Translations under genes and position numbers: made by a program
Shown: in pieces, positions 47,733-55,529 of the stretch
Position numbering within the stretch: the first letter of the stretch is position 1
Layout of the letters: every line of letters starts with the position of its first letter
Source: Devosia riboflavina
Lineage (GTDB): Bacteria > Pseudomonadota > Alphaproteobacteria > Rhizobiales > Devosiaceae
Direction of reading: 5' to 3'
Assembly: GCF_000743575.1 (NCBI RefSeq)
Contig: NZ_JQGC01000002.1
Coordinates: forward strand, 62,001-126,000
DNA length: 64,000 nucleotides
Notes under the pieces: generated by a model
Seen by the model: only the letters and a program-made list of their open reading frames with translations
Told to the model about the DNA's origin: nothing
Database searches by the model: none

Positions 47733-48179
47733 ATGTCTGATGAATTGGCCGCCATCCCCGCCACGGGAAAAATCCTTGGCCTCGACCTCGGCACCAAAAC
47801 CATCGGCGTCGCGGTGTCGGATGGCATGCGCTATTCGGCGAGCCCGCTCGAAACCATCAAGCGCACCAAGTTCACCCAGGACGCGGAACGCATCATCGAG
47901 CTCGTCGCCGAGAACAATGCCGTCGCCCTCATCCTCGGCCTGCCGCTCAACATGGATGGCACCGAGGGCCCGCGCGTCCAGTCGACCCGCGCCTTTGCCC
48001 GCAATCTTGCGCAAAAACTCGACCTGCCGATCGCCTTCTGGGATGAGCGCCTCTCTACCTCGGCCGTGACCCGCATGATGATCGAAGCCGATCTCCGCCG
48101 TGATCGCCGCGCCGAGGTCGTCGACAAACTCGCCGCCAGCTATATCCTGCAGGGTGCGCTCGATCGCCTACGCCCCTAG
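47733..48179 (+). CDS. ruvX: RuvX/YqgF Holliday junction resolvase-like protein
   Basis: RNase H-fold nuclease of 148 residues, involved in 16S rRNA maturation and proposed as a resolvase. Motifs: GLDLGTKTIGVAVSD with the first Asp, LILGLPLNMDGTEG, DERLSTSAVTRMM and DKLAASYILQGAL with the last Asp. The 3' end overlaps the convergent AraC gene by 12 bases. Confidence 0.95.
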   Translation: MSDELAAIPATGKILGLDLGTKTIGVAVSDGMRYSASPLETIKRTKFTQDAERIIELVAENNAVALILGLPLNMDGTEGPRVQSTRAFARNLAQKLDLPIAFWDERLSTSAVTRMMIEADLRRDRRAEVVDKLAASYILQGALDRLRP

Positions 48180-49115
48180 GCGGCGCACCGTCACCGGCGC
48201 CTCGCCAAACAGCTTTCGGAACGCCCGCGAAAACGCCGCCTCGGATTGGTAACCGCTGGCTTTCGCAATGCGCGATACCGGCTCTCCCGTATCGACCAGT
48301 TTCAGCCGCGCCAGATGCAGCCGCCACTGAGCGAGATAGGTCATGGCCGGCTGCCCCACGAGCTCTGTAAACCGCGCCGCAAAACCCGAGCGCGACATGC
48401 CCGCCTCCTTGGCCAATCCCGCCAGCGACCAATCCACCTCCGGCCGCCGATGGATCAGCGCCAGTGCGCGTCCGATCTGCGGATCCCGCAGCGCCGCAAG
48501 CCACCCCTGCCGCGCTTCGGGCGCCGTATCGAGCCATTCGCGGATCGCCTGGATCACCAAAATATCCGCCAGCCGCGTCATCACCGTTTCCCCACCCGGC
48601 CGCAGCGACGTCGCCTCGCGCGCAATCAGCCCCAGCGTGCTCTGCACCCAGGCATCCAGCGCCTCGTCCCACGCCTGAATCAGAATTTTCCGCGGCAAGA
48701 GATCGAGCAGCCGCTTCCCCGCCACGTGGTCAAATTGCACCACGCCCGCCATCGCCCGCACCAGTTCGCCACCGCCCCCCAGCGTCATGATCTCATAGCG
48801 CTCGCTGATCTTGTCCACGGGCAGGTCAAACAGCGGCACGCTCGCTACGCCCGATCCACTCAACAGCCGAAATTCCTGCCCATGCGGCAACACCAGCATG
48901 CTCCCCGCCTTGAGCACGATGTCCTCGCCATCCACCTCGGCCACGCCCTGCCCCTCGGTGACGATGACGAACATCATCGACTCGATAAGCCGCGGCATGT
49001 CCATGCCCCAAGGCGCCGTCATGGTCGCGCGGCAATAGAGTGTCCCGGTGAGCCGCAACATATGCAGCACCTCGCCGAGCGGATCGGAAAGTGGGGCCGG
49101 CTGAAAGCAATCCAT
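48168..49115 (-). CDS. AraC-family transcriptional regulator with cupin domain
   Basis: Regulator of 315 residues. The N-terminal cupin-like domain spans about 1-180 (MFVIVTEGQGVAEVDGEDIVL, shortened). Two helix-turn-helix motifs lie at the C terminus (LAGLAKEAGMSRSGFAARF; ISRIAKASGYQSEAAFSRAF-like with FRKLFGEAP). ATG 49115 is preferred over TTG 49145. It is divergent from the NAD(P)-binding protein gene and probably controls it. Confidence 0.92.
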   Translation of the reverse strand: MDCFQPAPLSDPLGEVLHMLRLTGTLYCRATMTAPWGMDMPRLIESMMFVIVTEGQGVAEVDGEDIVLKAGSMLVLPHGQEFRLLSGSGVASVPLFDLPVDKISERYEIMTLGGGGELVRAMAGVVQFDHVAGKRLLDLLPRKILIQAWDEALDAWVQSTLGLIAREATSLRPGGETVMTRLADILVIQAIREWLDTAPEARQGWLAALRDPQIGRALALIHRRPEVDWSLAGLAKEAGMSRSGFAARFTELVGQPAMTYLAQWRLHLARLKLVDTGEPVSRIAKASGYQSEAAFSRAFRKLFGEAPVTVRRLGA

Positions 49116-49189
49116 GACAACACCGTCGGTTTGGACGATCTGCAAAATAGTGCGGACTTCACGTGATTGATAGTCCCAATCACCGCCCC

Positions 49190-49220
49190 AAAATCTCCCC
49201 TGTCATCAAGAGGAGATTTT
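49190..49220 (+). promoter_or_regulatory. Palindrome covering the ribosome site of the NmrA-like gene
   Basis: AAAATCTCC (49190-49198) and GGAGATTTT (49212-49220) form a perfect 9-base stem with a 13-base loop. The AGGAG ribosome site for ATG 49225 is partly within the right arm. It could be an operator in the AraC/NmrA intergenic region or a translation-blocking hairpin. Confidence 0.5.
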
Positions 49221-49224
49221 CATC

Positions 49225-50055
49225 ATGACAACCCAAAACCCCGTTCTCGTCATCGGCGCCACCGGCAAGACCGGCGCCCGCGTCGCCGCCCGCCTCGCCG
49301 CCTTGGGCCATCCCCACCGCGGCGTCTCGCGCCGCTCCGAGCCGGCCTTCGATTGGGAAAAGCCCGAAACCTGGGCGCCGGCCCTTGAAGGCATGAAGAG
49401 CGCCTACATCACCTACGTCCCCGATCTCGCTGCCCCCGAAGCCCAGGAAAACATCCGTCGTTTCGCCGAAGCGGCAAAATCCGCCGGCCTCAAAAAGCTC
49501 GTCCTCCTTTCCGGTCGCGGTGAACACGGCGCCGAAGTCTCGGAAGATCGAATCCGCCAAAGCGGCCTCGATTTCACCATCGTCCGCGCCAGCTGGTTCA
49601 ACCAGAATTTCGACGAAGGCTTCTTCCACTCGTCCATCCTCGACGGCGTCATCGCCCTGCCCGCCGCCAAGCGCGTGGAACCTTTCATCGATGTGGAAGA
49701 CATTGCCGAAGTCGCCGTGGCCGCGCTCCTCGACGACAAGCACAATGGCGAAACCTACGAAGTCACCGGCCCCCGCCTTCTTACTTTTGCCGACGCCGCC
49801 GCCGAGATCGCGGCGGCCAGCGGCCTGCCCGTCAGCTATGTCCCCATCGACGGCGCCACCTTCCACGCCGCCCTGCTTCCCGCCGTCGGTCCCGAGATCG
49901 CCGATCTCATGACCAATCTCTGCGCCGAAGTTTTCGACGGCCGCAACGAACGCCTCAGCGATGGCGTGCAGCGCGCCCTCGGCCGTCCCCCGCGTGATTT
50001 CTCAGACTATGTGAAAGCGGCAGCCGCCCGCGGCGCCTGGCGCAAGGCCGCGTGA
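49225..50055 (+). CDS. NmrA-like NAD(P)-binding oxidoreductase
   Basis: Atypical short-chain dehydrogenase of 276 residues. The Rossmann motif is VLVIGATGKTGARVAARL. KKLVLLSGRGEHG and FTIVRASWFNQNF are typical of the NmrA/YtfG quinone-oxidoreductase group. Substrate is unknown. A DUF4345 gene overlaps its stop, and a divergent AraC regulator lies upstream, so the three are one regulated unit. Confidence 0.9.
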   Translation: MTTQNPVLVIGATGKTGARVAARLAALGHPHRGVSRRSEPAFDWEKPETWAPALEGMKSAYITYVPDLAAPEAQENIRRFAEAAKSAGLKKLVLLSGRGEHGAEVSEDRIRQSGLDFTIVRASWFNQNFDEGFFHSSILDGVIALPAAKRVEPFIDVEDIAEVAVAALLDDKHNGETYEVTGPRLLTFADAAAEIAAASGLPVSYVPIDGATFHAALLPAVGPEIADLMTNLCAEVFDGRNERLSDGVQRALGRPPRDFSDYVKAAAARGAWRKAA

Positions 50056-50450
50056 TGATCCGCCTCACGCAAGCCTATCTCGCCCTTGCAGCGCTCACCG
50101 CGCTTTTCGTCGGCCTCGGCATGCTCAGCATGCCGGTGGCCTTCTACGGCAGCTACGGCATCGACCCGACGCTGTCCCCGAGCCTCGCCAGCGAACTCCG
50201 CTCCCCCGGCGTCCTGCTGACATCAATCGGCCTTTTCTTCGCCTATGGCATCATCTCGCCTCGGTGGCGCAATTTCGCCCTTTGGACCGCCGCGGTCTTC
50301 TACCTCGGCTACGCCACCGCCCGCGCCCTCTCGCTGGCCCTCGACGGCATACCATCCACCGGCCTTCTCGTCGCCGGCGCCTTCGAACTCGCCCTCGGTC
50401 TCGCGGCGGCAGCGCTGCTCCTCACCCAGCGCAGAACCATCACCGCCTAA
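50055..50450 (+). CDS. DUF4345-like membrane protein
   Basis: Four-span membrane protein of 131 residues (LTQAYLALAALTALFVGLGML, VLLTSIGLFFAYGII, FALWTAAVFYLGYATARAL, LLVAGAFELALGLAAAALLL). Features FYGSYGIDPTLSPSLASELR resemble DUF4345. ATG 50055 shares a base with the preceding stop (TGATG); GTG 50052 is an alternative. Co-transcribed with the NmrA-like gene; function unknown. Confidence 0.82.
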   Translation: MIRLTQAYLALAALTALFVGLGMLSMPVAFYGSYGIDPTLSPSLASELRSPGVLLTSIGLFFAYGIISPRWRNFALWTAAVFYLGYATARALSLALDGIPSTGLLVAGAFELALGLAAAALLLTQRRTITA

Positions 50451-50526
50451 AAACCCCAGCGCCGACCATCGGCCGGCGCCCCAACATCCGTTGAAAACCC
50501 AATCATGGGTTGAACGTGTCGCCCCC

Positions 50527-50562
50527 CTCGGATAGACCGCAGCAAATCTGAAGGGATCCGAG
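50527..50562 (+). promoter_or_regulatory. Leader hairpin that loops out the pyrB ribosome site
   Basis: CTCGGAT (50527-50533) pairs perfectly with ATCCGAG (50556-50562), ending two bases before the pyrB ATG at 50564. The AAGGG ribosome site (50551-50555) lies in the loop next to the stem. Upstream, AACCCA/TGGGTT (around 50497-50512) and a GC-rich hairpin after the DUF4345 stop are also visible. The leader could tune pyrimidine gene translation. Confidence 0.45.
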
Positions 50563-50563
50563 C

Positions 50564-51526
50564 ATGGCCGACACGCCCGCCAGCACCTCCGGCGACTTCC
50601 CCCCGTTCCGCCAACGACACCTTATTTCCATTGCTGATCTCAAACAGCACGAAATAATCGACCTATTGGACCGCGCCGAGCGCATGGTCCCGGTAAGCAG
50701 GCAGGAGCGCAAATCGCTCCCCACGCTTTCCGGCAAAACCCAGATCAATCTGTTCTTCGAGCCATCCACCCGGACCCAGTCCTCCTTCGAGATCGCCGGC
50801 AAGCGCCTCGGCGCGCTCGTGGTCAACATGTCGGTCAAAACCTCGTCGGTCTCCAAGGGCGAGACCCTTGTCGATACCGCCGCCACGCTCAACGCCATGC
50901 GCCCCGACGTGCTGGTGGTTCGCCATGGCGCTGCCGGCGCGGTGGAACTCCTCTCCCAAAAAGTCGGCTGCTCAGTCATCAATGCGGGCGACGGCGCCCA
51001 CGAGCACCCAACGCAGGCCCTCCTCGACGCGCTGACCATCCGCCGACACAAGGGCCGCATTTCCGGCCTCACCGTCGCCATCTGCGGCGACATCGCCAAT
51101 TCGCGCGTCGCCCGCTCCAATCTCCTGCTGCTCGGCGCGCTTCACGTCCGCACCCGCGTCATCGCCCCGCGCAACCTTCTGCCGCCGGGCATCGAACACC
51201 TCGCGACGGAAGTCTTCACCGACATGGAAGAAGGCCTCAAAGGCGTCGACGTCGTCATGATGCTGCGCCTCCAGCACGAGCGCGCCAGCGGCAAGATGAT
51301 CCCCTCGGTCCGCGAATATTACCGCTTCTACGGCCTCGATGCCGAAAAGCTCGCCTTCGCCAATCCCGACGCCATCGTCATGCATCCCGGCCCCATGAAC
51401 CGCGGCGTCGAGATCGATCCCGCCATCGCCGACGGTTCTCGTTCGGTCATCACCGACCAGGTCGAAATGGGCGTCGCTGTCCGCATGGCCGTCCTCGACG
51501 CGCTGCTCTCGGGAGATCAGGCATGA
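50564..51526 (+). CDS. pyrB: Aspartate carbamoyltransferase catalytic subunit
   Basis: First committed step of pyrimidine synthesis, 320 residues. The carbamoyl-phosphate motif [12 protein letters not shown] and the HPTQALLDA motif are intact, as are [11 protein letters not shown] and [12 protein letters not shown]. The stop overlaps the pyrC-like start by four bases. No pyrI regulatory subunit gene is present; the partner is probably the DHOase-like protein next door. Confidence 0.98.
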   Translation: MADTPASTSGDFPPFRQRHLISIADLKQHEIIDLLDRAERMVPVSRQERKSLPTLSGKTQINLFFEPSTRTQSSFEIAGKRLGALVVNMSVKTSSVSKGETLVDTAATLNAMRPDVLVVRHGAAGAVELLSQKVGCSVINAGDGAHEHPTQALLDALTIRRHKGRISGLTVAICGDIANSRVARSNLLLLGALHVRTRVIAPRNLLPPGIEHLATEVFTDMEEGLKGVDVVMMLRLQHERASGKMIPSVREYYRFYGLDAEKLAFANPDAIVMHPGPMNRGVEIDPAIADGSRSVITDQVEMGVAVRMAVLDALLSGDQA

Positions 51527-52815
51527 CAAAACCCCTGCTCATCGAAAACGCCCGCATCGTCGATCCTGCCTCGGGCACCGACCAGCGCGGCGCCGTGCTC
51601 ATCGAAAATGGCCGCATCGCCGACCTCGCTCTCGGCGGCCCCGTCGGCGTGCCCGACGACGCTGAAGTCATCAACGCCAATGGGCTGGTCCTCGCACCCG
51701 GCCTCATCGACATGCGCGTCTTCACCGGCGAACCCGGCTGGGAATATCGCGAAACCCTCGCCTCGGCCGGCGAAGCCGCCGCCGCCGGTGGTGTCACGTC
51801 CTTCGTGATGATGCCCGACACCATGCCGGCAGTAGACGATGGTGCCGTGGTGGATTTCCTCGTCCGCCGCGCCAAGGCTACCTCGAAGGTCAACGTCCTC
51901 CCCGCCGCCGGCATAACCAAGGGTCTTGCAGGCAAGGACCTCACCGAATTCGGCCTCATGCGCGAGGCCGGCGCCGTCTGCCTTTCCGATGGCCGCAATT
52001 CCATTCAGTCGACCGCGCTCCTGCGCACGGCCATGTCCTATGCCGCCAATTTCGACATGACCATCTTCCACCATACGGTAGACAACAGCCTTGCCGGCGA
52101 AGGCGTGATGAACGACGGCCTCTTCGCCACCGTGCTAGGCCTCAAGGGCATTGCCCGCGAAGCGGAAACCATTCCGCTCTCTCGCGACCTGCAGCTCGCC
52201 GCCCTTACCGGCGTCCGCTACCACGCCGCGCAAATCTCCACCGAAGGCTCGGTGGACATCGTCAAGGCGGCCAAATCGCGTAACCCACGCATTACCGCTG
52301 GCGTCTCGATCAACAATCTCTGCCTCAACGAAAACGACATCGGCCGCTACCGGACCTATTTCAAGCTCGGCACCCCGCTGCGCTCGGAAGACGACCGCCG
52401 CGCCGTCATCGAAGGCCTGCGTTCGGGCGTCATCGACACGATCCATTCCGATCACGATCCGCAGGATAGCGAAGTCAAACGCCAGCCCTTCGCCGAAGCC
52501 TCCACGGGCGCCATCGGCCTCGAAACCCTGCTCGCCGCCGCGCTCCGTCTCGTCCATTCCGACGACGTGCCGCTGCTGACTGTCCTCAAGGCAATGACCA
52601 GCCGCCCCGCTGAAATCCTCGGCCTCGAAGCCGGCCGCATCGCCAAGGGCGCCCCGGCCGACCTGATCCTCGTCGATCTCGACTACCCCTGGCAGGTCAA
52701 CGAAAACGAACTTCGTTCCCGCTCGCGCAATACCAGTTTCGAAGGCGCCCGCCTCGCCGGCAAGGTGATGCGCACCATCGTCGGCGGCGAGACGGTATTT
52801 TTGCATCGGGACTAG
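51523..52815 (+). CDS. Dihydroorotase-like protein without the HxH metal motif
   Basis: Amidohydrolase-fold protein of 430 residues. The place of the zinc-binding HxH reads [13 protein letters not shown], with R65 and F67 where histidines are expected. Later, [25 protein letters not shown] and SDHDPQ are kept, but the TPHH-type motif reads [10 protein letters not shown]. It therefore looks non-catalytic, like the PyrX/PyrC' partner of aspartate carbamoyltransferase known in Pseudomonas. Another, active dihydroorotase should exist elsewhere in the genome. Databases often label this gene pyrC. Confidence 0.93.
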   Translation: MTKPLLIENARIVDPASGTDQRGAVLIENGRIADLALGGPVGVPDDAEVINANGLVLAPGLIDMRVFTGEPGWEYRETLASAGEAAAAGGVTSFVMMPDTMPAVDDGAVVDFLVRRAKATSKVNVLPAAGITKGLAGKDLTEFGLMREAGAVCLSDGRNSIQSTALLRTAMSYAANFDMTIFHHTVDNSLAGEGVMNDGLFATVLGLKGIAREAETIPLSRDLQLAALTGVRYHAAQISTEGSVDIVKAAKSRNPRITAGVSINNLCLNENDIGRYRTYFKLGTPLRSEDDRRAVIEGLRSGVIDTIHSDHDPQDSEVKRQPFAEASTGAIGLETLLAAALRLVHSDDVPLLTVLKAMTSRPAEILGLEAGRIAKGAPADLILVDLDYPWQVNENELRSRSRNTSFEGARLAGKVMRTIVGGETVFLHRD

Positions 52816-52907
52816 CATACAAGCCCTTCCGGGGCGCACGCCAAGCACCTATCTTGCCGCACGGGAAGCACCCAGCTTCCCGTGCCCTTCTTTTCATGGT
52901 GTTCCCA

Positions 52908-53408
52908 ATGACGCTGTCCATGTACTCGGCCTCGGTGCCGGTCTTTTCGCGCATGCTCAAAAACCTGCTGGCCGTTTTCGATAAGGCCGAAGCATTCGCC
53001 GCCGAGCACAACATCGACCTGCAAACCCTGGTCGAAACCCGCCTCGCGCCCGACATGATCCCGCTCAGCGGCCAGGTGCAGATCGCCACCGACGGCGCCA
53101 AGGGCGTCTCCTCGCGCCTCGCCCAAAAAGCTGTTCCAAGCTGGGCCGACGATGAAGTCACCTTCGCCGACCTCAAGGCGCGCCTCCAGAAGGGCATCGA
53201 CTATCTCGCGACCTTCTCGCCAGAAGAATTCGTCGGCTCCGACGACCGCACCGTCACCATCAAGATCGGCGGCAATGACACCGAGCTCAGCGGCGAGACC
53301 TATCTCCTCAACCGTGGCCTCCCGAACTTCTATTTCCACGTGACGACGGCCTACGACATCCTCCGCCACAAAGGCGTGCCGATCGGCAAGAAGGACTATC
53401 TGGGCTGA
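52908..53408 (+). CDS. DUF1993 family protein
   Basis: Helical protein of about 166 residues, similar to DinB-like DUF1993 proteins: [20 protein letters not shown] at the start, [20 protein letters not shown], and the [26 protein letters not shown] end with the conserved His. Function unknown. ATG 52908 fits the family; ATG 52896 or the frame start 52854 are alternatives, and no ribosome site decides. Confidence 0.85.
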   Translation: MTLSMYSASVPVFSRMLKNLLAVFDKAEAFAAEHNIDLQTLVETRLAPDMIPLSGQVQIATDGAKGVSSRLAQKAVPSWADDEVTFADLKARLQKGIDYLATFSPEEFVGSDDRTVTIKIGGNDTELSGETYLLNRGLPNFYFHVTTAYDILRHKGVPIGKKDYLG

Positions 53409-53425
53409 TCTGCCCCACGCACCAA

Positions 53426-53614
53426 GCCCCCTCGCCCCTTGCGGGAGAGGGACAGATTTTTCGCGTTCAGCGAAAAATCAGGGTGAGGGGTATTCTCTCC
53501 TCCGCAGACGGGCAGAGTGATAACACCGTAAGAACACCCCTCATCCCAACCGAAATTCGCAAATGCGAATTCGGTGACCCTTCGGGCACCTTCTCCCTCA
53601 AGGGGAGAAGGAAG
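53426..53614. repeat. Structured intergenic repeat element, copy A
   Basis: A 189-base element with outer arms CCTCGCCCCTTGCGGGAGAGG and CCTTCTCCCTCAAGGGGAG. It holds hairpin 1 GATTTTTCGC/GCGAAAAATC (53455-53464, 53470-53479) and hairpin 2 ACCGAAATTCGC/GCGAATTCGGT (53549-53560, 53565-53575). TGAGGGGT and ACCCCTCA form a middle stem. It is closely related to the element at 59467-59648. It fills the 299-base gap before plsY together with a plain leader. Confidence 0.85.
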
Positions 53615-53707
53615 GCCCGGACCGTAAATTCCCCAGGCGGAATCAGTCGCCTCCCCTTGCCCCATCCCCGCCCCAGCGCTACTCCTTCCGGTAATAAGGG
53701 AGAAACC

Positions 53708-54319
53708 ATGCCGACTGATATCCTGCCGCTCATTCTGGCGCTCGTCCTCGGCTATCTCGCCGGCTCCATCCCCTTCGGCCTGATCCTCACCCAGGCCGCC
53801 GGCCTCGGCGATATCCGCAAGATCGGCTCGGGCAATATCGGCGCCACCAATGTGCTCCGCACAGGCAATCGGCCCGTTGCCGCGGCCACCCTCGTCCTCG
53901 ACGCCCTCAAGGCCGCCATCCCCGTCCTCGTCGCGCGCTATTTCTGGGGCGAAGAGGCCGCCATGCTGGCCGCCGTCGGCGCCTTCCTCGGCCACTGTTT
54001 CCCCGTCTGGCTCGGTTTCAAGGGCGGCAAGGGCGTCGCCGTCATGATCGGCTCGCTCCTCTCCCTCGCCTGGCCCGTCGGCCTCATCTTTTGCGCGGTC
54101 TGGCTGCTCATCGCCTACACCCGCAAAATCTCGTCGCTGGCCGCGCTCACCGCCGCCGCCACCGCGCCGATCTTTGCCTATGTCGTCGTTGGCAGCACCA
54201 ACCTCACCCTGACCGTCCTTGGCCTGGCGCTCCTCCTCTTCTTCCAGCACCGCGAAAACATCGCGCGCCTCCTCAACGGCACAGAGTCGACGATCGGCGG
54301 CGACAAGAAGGCGAGCTGA
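53708..54319 (+). CDS. plsY: Glycerol-3-phosphate acyltransferase PlsY
   Basis: Membrane acyltransferase making lysophosphatidic acid from acyl phosphate, 203 residues. Five spans and the three conserved loops are visible: [28 protein letters not shown] and [20 protein letters not shown] 53708 follows an AAGGGAG site; the upstream frame crosses the repeat and is spurious. It is two bases upstream of dprA. Confidence 0.97.
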   Translation: MPTDILPLILALVLGYLAGSIPFGLILTQAAGLGDIRKIGSGNIGATNVLRTGNRPVAAATLVLDALKAAIPVLVARYFWGEEAAMLAAVGAFLGHCFPVWLGFKGGKGVAVMIGSLLSLAWPVGLIFCAVWLLIAYTRKISSLAALTAAATAPIFAYVVVGSTNLTLTVLGLALLLFFQHRENIARLLNGTESTIGGDKKAS

Positions 54320-54321
54320 CC

Positions 54322-55446
54322 ATGCGGGCCAGCGTGACGCCAAAACTCACGCCGGCCCAACGCATCGCCTGGCTGCGTCTCGTGCGCAGCGACAATGTCG
54401 GCCCCGTCACCTTCCGCCAGCTCGTCAATCGCTTCGGCTCCGTCGACGCCTCCCTGGATGCCCTGCCCGCCCTGATGCGTGGTGCCGGCCGTCCGTTTCG
54501 GCTGACCTCCACCACTGAAGCCGAAGACGAAATCGCCGCGCTCGACCGCCTCGGCGCCCGTATCGTCGCCATGGGCGAAGCCGATTATCCGCCGCACCTG
54601 ATCCATATTCCCGCGGCGCCACCAATCGTCACCATTGCCGGCGGCCAAAATCTCGACTGGCACCGCACAGTCGCCATCGTCGGCGCCCGCAATGCCTCGG
54701 CTGCTGGCGCGAAGATGACGCGGATGCTCACGACCGATCTCGGCGAAGCCGGCTATGTCGTCGTCTCGGGCCTCGCCCGCGGCATCGACACCGCCGCCCA
54801 CCGCGCCAGCCTTACCACCGGCACCATCGCCGTCCTCGCCGGCGGCCTCGATTGCATCTATCCCGACGAAAACATTCCCCTCGCCAATGAAATCCTCGGC
54901 TATGGCGGCGCCCTCGTCACCGAAATGCCACTCGGCTGGGAGCCCCGCGCCCGCGATTTTCCAAGGCGTAACCGCCTGGTTTCCGGTCTCTCGCTCGGCA
55001 CCGTCGTTGTCGAAGCCGCCAAACGCTCCGGCTCCCTCATCACCGCCCGCCTGGCGCTCGAACAAAACCGCGATGTTTTCGCCGTCCCCGGCTCACCGCT
55101 CGATCCGCGCGCCGAAGGCGGCAACGCCCTCATCCAGCAGGGCGCCAAGCTCATCACGTCGGCGGCCGACATTATCGACAGCATCGGTTCAGCCGATCCC
55201 CAGCGAAACATGCTGTTCGAAACCGAATGGCAGCCCGACATCGACGCCCTGCCCGATCATCCACCCGGCGCCGACGAGCGTTCGCGCCTCCTCACGGCGC
55301 TGTCCACAACGCCCACCGACATCGAAGAACTGCTCGCCCTGACGACGATCACGCCCCAGGCCATGCAGATTCTCCTCCTTGAACTCGACCTCGCCGGGCA
55401 GATCGAATGGTCCTCCGGCCAGCTCGTCGCATTGCGTGGCGGGTGA
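54322..55446 (+). CDS. dprA: DNA-processing protein DprA
   Basis: Loads RecA on incoming single-stranded DNA in transformation, 374 residues. N-terminal SAM-like region (LRLVRSDNVGPVTFRQLVNRFGS, shortened), the Rossmann domain with VAIVGARNASAAG, VVSGLARGIDTAAHRASL and DFPRRNRLVSGLS, and a C-terminal winged-helix (about 310-374). ATG 54322 is two bases after plsY. The plsY-dprA-topA order is common in alphaproteobacteria. Confidence 0.96.
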   Translation: MRASVTPKLTPAQRIAWLRLVRSDNVGPVTFRQLVNRFGSVDASLDALPALMRGAGRPFRLTSTTEAEDEIAALDRLGARIVAMGEADYPPHLIHIPAAPPIVTIAGGQNLDWHRTVAIVGARNASAAGAKMTRMLTTDLGEAGYVVVSGLARGIDTAAHRASLTTGTIAVLAGGLDCIYPDENIPLANEILGYGGALVTEMPLGWEPRARDFPRRNRLVSGLSLGTVVVEAAKRSGSLITARLALEQNRDVFAVPGSPLDPRAEGGNALIQQGAKLITSAADIIDSIGSADPQRNMLFETEWQPDIDALPDHPPGADERSRLLTALSTTPTDIEELLALTTITPQAMQILLLELDLAGQIEWSSGQLVALRGG

Positions 55447-55529
55447 ACAAAAACAGTCCCCGTTGACACCGCCCCCTCGGTTCACCATGTTGCGCGCTCT
55501 CAGTTACAGCGTTGCGGAACGGGTACTCC

